From Anaerolineae bacterium (GTDB taxonomy: Bacteria; Chloroflexota; Anaerolineae; Aggregatilineales; Phototrophicaceae): a stretch of 64,000 nt of DNA. Both the position numbers and the translations under genes were made by a program. Below, piece after piece: positions 58,782 to 64,000 of the stretch. Location of the stretch: the NCBI GenBank assembly GCA_020849765.1, contig JADLAY010000006.1, forward strand, positions 62,001-126,000, in the 5' to 3' direction. Positions within the stretch are counted from its first letter, which is position 1. The number at the start of each line of letters is the position of its first letter. The notes beneath the pieces are model-generated. The model made no database searches, was not told where the DNA came from, and was given only the letters and a program-made list of their open reading frames with translations.

Positions 58782-59540
58782 GTGGCCAAACGCAAGGAGC
58801 AGGATAGGCGTCGTGATCGACGCAGAGCTGACGAGCGAACTTACTTTGGCCCGGCCTATCGCGATGATATCGCGCACAATCAGCAGGGCCGAATGTCGCC
58901 TCGTCAATATGCAAGGGTCGTTCGCTGGGATTATGAGATGCCCTATGACGAGGCGCAGCGGTTGCGTGCAGCGTTGAAACTGGAACGCGTTCGCCAACCT
59001 GTGCTGGCAGTGCTCCATGGGGCACTGGGCTTCTTATTACTTGCAGCGGCACTATTGTTCGTTCTTGATGATCTTGGTCAGTTGCTTATGCTGCTTTTTT
59101 GTGCTGTTATTCTTTTGGCGAGGGCGCACTTCTACTACATACCACAACCACTCTCTCTTACCGCGCAAGCTCAGCGCTTCGGAGAAGAAAAAAGACTCCG
59201 CCGTGAACGCATGATTTATCAGAGTCGCACACGCAAGATTATTCGGGTGGAAGGCACGCCGAACTACGTCACGCTCAATCAGATGCGGGTTGATGGCGTA
59301 ATGTTTGACGTCGATACGTGGTTGTATCGCTGGCTGAGCGAGAACAGTCACCACGTGGCGGTCTATGCCATCGAAGGCTGGAGTCCGGAGCACGCGCTGT
59401 CGGTCGAGCCGCTCGACGTGCCGATCCCAATGACGCCGGAGGAACGCCTGCAGACGGTCGTTGGCGTCAGCAGCGAGGGCGAACTCGTCTATGCGGACGA
59501 TCCGCAGCAAGACGACGCACGCCGGATTGAGAACACGTGA
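58782..59540 (+). CDS. Unrecognised two-helix membrane protein, tandem family member 1
   Basis: 252 residues. Polar N-terminus with TYFGPAYRDDIAHNQQGRMS, a hydrophobic hairpin (VLHGALGFLLLAAALLFVLD and LLMLLFCAVILLARAHFYY, about 73-115), a basic linker, and a C-terminal domain: RKIIRVEGTPNYVTLNQMRV, DGVMFDVDTWLYRWLSENSH, HVAVYAIEGWSPEHALSVEP. GTG start with AGGGA 6 bp upstream. The part 59020-59250 is AT-rich compared with the rest. No known family; the next two genes are paralogues. Confidence 0.7.
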   Translation: MAKRKEQDRRRDRRRADERTYFGPAYRDDIAHNQQGRMSPRQYARVVRWDYEMPYDEAQRLRAALKLERVRQPVLAVLHGALGFLLLAAALLFVLDDLGQLLMLLFCAVILLARAHFYYIPQPLSLTAQAQRFGEEKRLRRERMIYQSRTRKIIRVEGTPNYVTLNQMRVDGVMFDVDTWLYRWLSENSHHVAVYAIEGWSPEHALSVEPLDVPIPMTPEERLQTVVGVSSEGELVYADDPQQDDARRIENT

Positions 59541-59583
59541 CCATTGTATGGATTATGGCCTCGCAGCGCTCAAGGGAGACGAC

Positions 59584-60207
59584 ATGGCAGAAGAAGTGAC
59601 GCAGGCCGAGACGATTTCCTATTTTGACCCGGCTTACCGCGAGGACATCGCCGAGAACAAGGCAGGCCGACTATCGGAGCGGCAGCACAGGCTTGTCGCC
59701 AATTGGGGCTACGAGATTCCGCCGGAGGAAAAGGACGCGGTGCTGGGCGCCATCAAGCGCCGGAAGCCGGATCGAAGTCACCGCGCCTTGGTCTTCTTTC
59801 TCCTGGGGCTTGTCATCCTGGTGACCATGTTGATCGGTCTCGATTGCGTACCTGGATATATGGTCCTCATGATGTGGTTTTTAGCACTCTGGGAGGTCAT
59901 CCCCATGCCGCTGTCGGACAAGGAAGTGCAGGAGCTTTACGAAGCGGAGACGACCGCACGGCGCAAGCGGTTTCGCACTAAAGAGGACGCGCGCAAGATC
60001 ATCCGGCTGGAGGGAAGGCCGAACTACGAGACGCCGTCCGCGGTCACGATGGACGGGGTCGCCTACAGCGTTGAAGGCCCGCTGTGGCAGTGGCTGCGCG
60101 AGAACAGCCAGCATGTGGCCGTCTACGCGATCGAGGGCTGGTATCCGCGTCACGCGCTGGCGGTGGAGCCGCTCGACGTGCCGATCCCGGTCGAGTCTGA
60201 TGTCTAG
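59584..60207 (+). CDS. Unrecognised two-helix membrane protein, tandem family member 2
   Basis: 207 residues. Same plan as its neighbours: SYFDPAYREDIAENKAGRLS, a helix hairpin (ALVFFLLGLVILVTMLIGLD, GYMVLMMWFLALWEVIPMPL), then RKIIRLEGRPNYETPSAVTM, DGVAYSVEGPLWQWLRENSQ, HVAVYAIEGWYPRHALAVEP. It is shorter because it ends after LDVPIPV and lacks the VVGV..EGELVYADD tail. AGGGAG lies 6 bp before the ATG. Gap of 43 bp to the previous gene. Confidence 0.72.
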   Translation: MAEEVTQAETISYFDPAYREDIAENKAGRLSERQHRLVANWGYEIPPEEKDAVLGAIKRRKPDRSHRALVFFLLGLVILVTMLIGLDCVPGYMVLMMWFLALWEVIPMPLSDKEVQELYEAETTARRKRFRTKEDARKIIRLEGRPNYETPSAVTMDGVAYSVEGPLWQWLRENSQHVAVYAIEGWYPRHALAVEPLDVPIPVESDV

Positions 60208-60249
60208 GTGACGGGTGCCTGGTGTTGAGATGGCGATTGAGGGAATGGG

Positions 60250-60993
60250 GTGACAGAACGCAAGAAGCACGAAGACGATCCGGATGCCTGGCTGAAGGAT
60301 TATCCCGCCTACTTCGATCCCGCGTATCGAGATGACATTGCGGAGAACAAGGAAGGCCGCCTATCTGCACGTCAGAAGCCGCAGGTCCTCACGTGGGAGT
60401 ACCGATTGTCGCCCGACGAGGAACGCAAGATTCTTCAATCGCTGGAGCAAGTGCGAGTCCCAAATTCGGGCCAATCTGTGATCCTGTTCGTCTTTGCAGG
60501 TTTACTGCTGTTGATTGCGCTGGCCGCCCCGTTCAATGTCGTCTATTACGGCGCAGCGCTGCTCGCCTGGGTTGCGGCGTTGGGGTCGATTGGGCCTCAG
60601 CCGCTCGCGAGCGATGAAATCCGCAGCCGCTATCTGGCGGAGAAGGCGCGCCGCCATGACAACCTCGCGTGGATGGCATCTCAACGCAAGGTCATTCGGG
60701 TCGAAGGCACGCCGACCTATGACCATCTGTATGCGGTGACGGTGGACGGTGTCGCCTACAGTGTCGAGCCGCCCCTGTACCGTTGGCTGCGCACCTACTG
60801 CAGCCGGGTTGCCGTCTACGCCATTGAAGGCTGGTACCCGCAGCATGCGCTGTCGGTGGAGCCGCTCGACGTGCCGATCCCACTGACGCCGGAGGAACGG
60901 CTGCAACGGGTGGTCGGCGTCAACAGCGAGGGCGAACTCGTCTACGCGGACGATCCGCCGAGCGAAGACGCGCGGCGGATCGATCGTCCGTGA
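60250..60993 (+). CDS. Unrecognised two-helix membrane protein, tandem family member 3
   Basis: 247 residues: AYFDPAYRDDIAENKEGRLS, helix hairpin (VILFVFAGLLLLIALAAPFN, VYYGAALLAWVAALGSIG), RKVIRVEGTPTYDHLYAVTV, DGVAYSVEPPLYRWLRTYCS, RVAVYAIEGWYPQHALSVEP, GVNSEGELVYADD. GTG start with GAGGGA upstream. The most conserved parts lie in the soluble C-terminal domain, including the aromatic YAIEGWYP. Function unknown; co-transcription of all three is likely. Confidence 0.72.
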   Translation: MTERKKHEDDPDAWLKDYPAYFDPAYRDDIAENKEGRLSARQKPQVLTWEYRLSPDEERKILQSLEQVRVPNSGQSVILFVFAGLLLLIALAAPFNVVYYGAALLAWVAALGSIGPQPLASDEIRSRYLAEKARRHDNLAWMASQRKVIRVEGTPTYDHLYAVTVDGVAYSVEPPLYRWLRTYCSRVAVYAIEGWYPQHALSVEPLDVPIPLTPEERLQRVVGVNSEGELVYADDPPSEDARRIDRP

Positions 60994-61165
60994 GCGGTGA
61001 TTGGCGGCAATGGGCCGCCATCCGCACGGACAAGTGCTAAATATCACGTGATCTCCTGTCATTGGTAAATACCCAGCCGCGGCCCAGCGTCTTAAGATTG
61101 TCGTCAAACTGTGAAAACAGGGGGTGATGCACTACGCGTATTCGATGCCGTAGAAGGAGGAGAAC

Positions 61166-62056
61166 ATGGCGACCGTTCGCCCACCATCTGTGAGCGCCCT
61201 CAATGTGGCGCGCTGCCGCGCCATCGCCGCCCACGAGCCTCGTGAAGACGTTCGCGGGCCTGACACTCTGGCCGAGATTTTCCTCGACGAAGCCGGGCGC
61301 CAATCGCTTCAAAATCCCGCCATCCATCCCGTGATCCTGCAAAAGCTGGACGCTGCCTCGCCCGGCGGTTACGAGTACTTCATTGCGCGCACCGCTTACC
61401 TGGATGCTGTGGTTGAAGATGCGCTGCGCAGCCATGTGCCGCAGCTCGTGTTCCTGGGCGCGGGCTATGACACGCGCGCCTATCGCTTTGCCGATTTGCT
61501 CGGCGACACGCGCGTGTTCGAGCTGGACGAAGCGCCCACGCAGACGCATAAGCGTGCGATGCTCGAAGCGGCCAAGGTCGCCATCCCGCCGGGCTTGACC
61601 TACGTCCCGATTGACTTCACGAGCGAGAGCCTGGGGGACAAACTGACCGCAGCCGGCTACCGCGAGGACGTGGAGACGCTGTTCATCTGGGAAGGCGTGA
61701 CGTACTACCTGCCGCCGCGCACGGTCGACGAGACGATGGCCTACGTCCGCCGTCACTCGGCGCCGGGCAGCCGCATCGCCTTCGACTACATGCTGCCGGA
61801 AGATCAGCTTGAGGGTCGCCACGGGGCGGAGCAATCCCGCGCCGCCATGCAGGCGATGTACACCGACGAACCGCTGCACTTCGATATGTATGAACTTCAG
61901 GTGTTCGGTTACCTGGCGACGCGTGGCTTCGAACTGGTCGAGCACATGACGGCGGAGGATATGCAGGCGCGCTATCTAACGCTCAAGGATGGCAAGCCCG
62001 CCGGGCAGATCCTGGATCTGTTCCGGTTGGTGCTGGCGCAGGTGAAGCCTGGGTAG
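61166..62056 (+). CDS. SAM-dependent methyltransferase, leucine carboxyl methyltransferase (LCM) family
   Basis: 296 residues. RTAYLDAVVEDALRS, QLVFLGAGYDTRAYRFADLL (SAM-binding GxGxDTR), TRVFELDEAPTQTHKRAMLE, LTYVPIDFTSESL and ETLFIWEGVTYYLPPRTVDE are the marks of the TIGR00027/LCM type (PF04072). These methylate small molecules or carboxylates; the substrate is unknown. AAGGAGGAG lies before the ATG. Preceded by a 170-bp gap with no obvious promoter. Confidence 0.92.
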   Translation: MATVRPPSVSALNVARCRAIAAHEPREDVRGPDTLAEIFLDEAGRQSLQNPAIHPVILQKLDAASPGGYEYFIARTAYLDAVVEDALRSHVPQLVFLGAGYDTRAYRFADLLGDTRVFELDEAPTQTHKRAMLEAAKVAIPPGLTYVPIDFTSESLGDKLTAAGYREDVETLFIWEGVTYYLPPRTVDETMAYVRRHSAPGSRIAFDYMLPEDQLEGRHGAEQSRAAMQAMYTDEPLHFDMYELQVFGYLATRGFELVEHMTAEDMQARYLTLKDGKPAGQILDLFRLVLAQVKPG

Positions 62057-62079
62057 CCGGTTAGCGGGTTAGCTGACGG

Positions 62080-62243
62080 GTGGTCATAAATCGTTATGAA
62101 CCTTTGTTGCCGTTTTTGCCCTCACCCTAAATCCCTCTCCCTTATGGAGAGGGACTTACAGAGCCGATTTTTCTCCCCTTCTCCATGAGGGAGAAGGGGC
62201 CGGGGGTTGAGGGTAGGCAGCGGCGAAACTGAGTAATGACCAC
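62080..62243. mobile_element. MITE-like element, copy 3 (164 bp)
   Basis: Ends GTGGTCATAA (left) and AATGACCAC (right, inverted). Interior CTCACCCTAAATCCCTCTCC, GGAGAGGGACTTACAGAG, CTCCCCTTCTCCATGAGGGA, GAAGGGGCCGGGGGTTGAGG, GGGTAGGCAGCGGCGAAACT is the cleanest of the three copies. A short GGTTAGC/GGGTTAGC stretch precedes it (62056-62076). The rest of 62057-62379 holds the upstream region of the Uma2 gene. Confidence 0.75.
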
Positions 62244-62379
62244 CTCTCAATTAGCTTGGAGAGCCAGCAGAGCAGAGGTTGTCGGCGCTGCTGGCTTGCG
62301 CAAGTGAGTTGGGACGGGAAGAACCTGGGACTTAGGACGCAGTATAATGGTAAGGTGTCCACTTGGCTGAGGTAGACTC

Positions 62380-62940
62380 ATGAGCGCGCCGACAAAAGAG
62401 CGTATTACCCAGGAAGAATTCAATCGCATTCTGGCGTTGCCCGAAAACCAGAATCGGAGATTGGAACTCTGGAATGGAGAGATTATCGAAACCATGCCGA
62501 AGACGCGTCATGCCTTCATCCAGAGCCTTCTTGCGAAACTCTTTGGTAACTATTTCGACAACATGCCCGTGGGAGCGGTCTTTACGGAGCTTCAGGTTGA
62601 ACTGGAGGGCGAAGATTATTCCCCTGTGCCGGATGTCGCAGTCATTTTGAACGAGCAAGGCGCATTTGATTGGAATGAAGCGCTTCCGTTCGTGCCCGCG
62701 CTGATTGTCGAAATTCAGTCTCCTGGCGAATCCGACCGATTCATGCGAGAGAAGTCCGATTACTATCTTCAACGGGGTTGCCAGATGGTGATTACCATCT
62801 TCCTCAAGCCAGTCGTCGAGGTCGTCACAGTCACGGCCAGAGAGATTCTTGTTCCCGGCGACATGCTCACTGGCGGCGATGTCCTGCCCGGTTTCAGCGT
62901 CGAAGTGCGCGCGCTGTTTCCGAAGCAGGAAGGGGAATAG
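62380..62940 (+). CDS. Uma2 family protein (PD-(D/E)XK fold)
   Basis: 186 residues: ERITQEEFNRILALPENQNR, RLELWNGEIIETMPKTRHAF, SPVPDVAVILNEQGAFDWNE, VPALIVEIQSPGESDRFMRE, KSDYYLQRGCQMVITIFLKP, GGDVLPGFSVEVRALFP. The active-site D and E-x-Q are kept. It is the closest relative of the gene at 56916 but has drifted in base composition (lower GC), so it may have arrived separately or duplicated long ago. Confidence 0.9.
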   Translation: MSAPTKERITQEEFNRILALPENQNRRLELWNGEIIETMPKTRHAFIQSLLAKLFGNYFDNMPVGAVFTELQVELEGEDYSPVPDVAVILNEQGAFDWNEALPFVPALIVEIQSPGESDRFMREKSDYYLQRGCQMVITIFLKPVVEVVTVTAREILVPGDMLTGGDVLPGFSVEVRALFPKQEGE

Positions 62941-62941
62941 C

Positions 62942-62966
62942 AAGCGAGCGGATTAGCAGATTAGCA
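62942..62966. repeat. Octamer array, GCAGATTA family (short)
   Basis: AAGCGAGCGGATTA, GCAGATTA, GCAATGG immediately after the Uma2 stop codon; the unit matches the array at 37458. Confidence 0.55.
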
Positions 62967-63072
62967 ATGGGGCCAGTGCGGGAGTGCGTTACGCCGGTGC
63001 TGGCTCAGATCATATTTACCCGATGATCGGGTCTTATCATCATGTTGTGTTTGTTCGACAGGGGGAATTGAG

Positions 63073-63627
63073 ATGTATTTGCCGACGCAGGGACGGATGA
63101 CGCGGACGGATTTCCACCGGCTGGTGACGTCCGCCGAGAACCAGGATCAGGCGCTTGAACTGTTTGACGGCACCATCTGTCGCCGCAAGGTCAGCCCAGG
63201 GCGCACGTATGCCGCGGCGGTGGCGTGCGCGGTCGTCGGCAGGTACGTCGAAGAGCGTGCGCTGGGCTGCGTCTTCTCCCGGCTCGGCATCGAGATCCCT
63301 GGCGAACCCTATTTCATGTTCGCGCCCGACGTCAGCTTCGTCAGTTATGAGCGGGGCGCCGTTTTCGGCTGGGACATGCCGCTGCTCTACATGCCGGATC
63401 TGGTCGTGGAGATCCAATCGCCGGAACAATCCGACAAGCTGATGCGCGACAAGGGCGATTACTACCTCAAGCACGGCTGCCGCCAGGCCGTCCTCGTCTA
63501 CGCCAAGCGCATCGTCGAAGTGCTGACGCCGGACGATCGCCATCTGCTGACGGTCGACGACACGCTCAGCGGCGGCGACGTGCTGCCGGGATTCGCCGTT
63601 GAGGTGGCGAAGCTGTTTGCGGGGTAG
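63073..63627 (+). CDS. Uma2 family protein, third of the VEIQSP subgroup
   Basis: 184 residues: MTRTDFHRLVTSAENQDQAL, ELFDGTICRRKVSPGRTYAA, FMFAPDVSFVSYERGAVFGW, MPDLVVEIQSPEQSDKLMRD, KGDYYLKHGCRQAVLVYAKR, GGDVLPGFAVEVAKLFA. The typical ELWNGEI segment is changed (ELFDGTI) but the catalytic region is intact. GGGGGAATTGAG stands before the ATG at 63073. It is 132 bp after the previous Uma2 gene. Confidence 0.88.
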   Translation: MYLPTQGRMTRTDFHRLVTSAENQDQALELFDGTICRRKVSPGRTYAAAVACAVVGRYVEERALGCVFSRLGIEIPGEPYFMFAPDVSFVSYERGAVFGWDMPLLYMPDLVVEIQSPEQSDKLMRDKGDYYLKHGCRQAVLVYAKRIVEVLTPDDRHLLTVDDTLSGGDVLPGFAVEVAKLFAG

Positions 63628-63646
63628 GGAGCGTGAATAGCGCGAG

Positions 63647-64000
63647 CTACGTGTTCGCTGCCTCCAGATGCAGTGCTGCCAGCCGACCCCAACCGCTCTC
63701 CGGCGCAGTCTCGAACACGGCAATGTAATCCGCAAGCGCCTCGTCGGGGCGATTTAGCTGCTCAAGTACGAGTGCGCGCAAATAGCGGGCGTAGTGCTGG
63801 ATATCCGATGGCAGCACATCAGCATAAATGAGCAGTTCGTCCAACTGCGTCAACGCTCTGTCGTAGTCTTTACTCGCATAGGCGTAGATGGTTGATGTGA
63901 CATCCGATTCGGGATAGGATGGCGGCTCACTGGTCGGCGTGGGTTCAGGAGTCATGGGTGGCAGCGCTGACGCCACATAGGCGTGGCTGGCGGCATCCCA
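63647..64000 (-). CDS. TPR-like repeat protein, C-terminal part (start outside window)
   Basis: The frame is open to the window edge, so the gene begins beyond 64000. The visible 117 residues have a Pro/Thr/Glu linker (MTPEPTPTSEPPSYPESD) and then helical repeats of TPR type: STIYAYASKDYDRALTQLDE, HYARYLRALVLEQLNRPDEA, LADYIAVFETAPESGWGRLA. The linker is like that of secreted Chloroflexota proteins, so the full protein may be exported (inference). Confidence 0.7.
   Translation of the reverse strand, partial: WDAASHAYVASALPPMTPEPTPTSEPPSYPESDVTSTIYAYASKDYDRALTQLDELLIYADVLPSDIQHYARYLRALVLEQLNRPDEALADYIAVFETAPESGWGRLAALHLEAANT

Noticed and set aside
1..64000. tRNA genes
   Set aside because: I looked for GTTCRANYC T-loops with matching acceptor stems and CCA ends and found none that could be folded.

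Overview
The window is about 63% GC and densely packed with genes on both strands. It looks like a chromosomal segment of a Chloroflexota bacterium, probably an Anaerolineae-like lineage. This rests on gene content and style, not on a marker gene: Thr/Pro-rich lipoprotein linkers (PPTETPV type), several Uma2-type PD-(D/E)XK proteins, a LuxR-HTH/STAND/TPR regulator, FecR/SH3b secreted proteins, DUF4242 and DinB proteins, and many short tandem and palindromic repeats. I saw no rRNA, tRNA, CRISPR array, phage module or replication origin.

Layout. 1-4.7 kb: PadR-controlled ABC exporter (3' gene cut by the window edge), type II NADH dehydrogenase, cupin, autoregulated TetR. 4.9-9.8 kb: MazF-type toxin-antitoxin pair, DinB protein, class I aldolase, ECF sigma factor with a membrane DUF4179-like partner. 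10-14.5 kb: deaminase/PfkB kinase pair, GT2, SWIM protein, UDP-sugar dehydrogenase. 14.5-16.8 kb: lower-GC defence/toxin island (VapBC-like pair, small antitoxin-like protein, DarG-like macrodomain) bounded by two heptamer arrays in opposite orientation. 16.8-24 kb: FAH-family enzyme, serine hydrolase, a bacterial neprosin lipoprotein preceded by a free-standing copy of its own pro-region, DinB, MFS. 24-29.4 kb: sigma/anti-sigma pair, tandem Tat-exported ferritin-like proteins, ArsR-DUF2087, Uma2. 29.4-41 kb: MFS pumps, WYL regulator, hydrolase, FAD oxidase/TetR pair, LLM oxidoreductase, decayed HepT, GT39-like protein. 41-48.5 kb: LuxR-STAND-TPR regulator, zinc-protease-like/VWA protein, an IS200/RAYT-type transposase embedded in four composite REP (BIME-like) units, then a hydrolase/nucleotidyltransferase/HIT operon. 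48.7-54.1 kb: aldo-keto reductase and a FecR - CHASE2 histidine kinase - FecR operon. 54.2-64 kb: a small family of unrecognised membrane proteins (one distant copy and three in tandem), an acyl-CoA ligase with repeat DNA translated inside it, methyltransferase, three more Uma2 proteins and the end of a TPR-like protein.

The most distinctive layer is the repeat landscape. At least five repeat classes occupy most long intergenic spaces: (i) heptamer arrays (RGTDCTS, TTRGCNN), (ii) octamer arrays (GCAGATTA-like), (iii) composite mirror-symmetric REP units linked to the transposase, (iv) 164-184 bp MITE-like elements with GTGGTCATAA-like ends and their shorter derivatives, (v) small double hairpins ending in TGTAGGG/CCCTACA. 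Two of them have entered the reading frame of the acyl-CoA ligase. The strongest candidates for new biology are the neprosin/pro-region pair, the REP-transposase system, the tandem membrane-protein family and the coding heptamer array.
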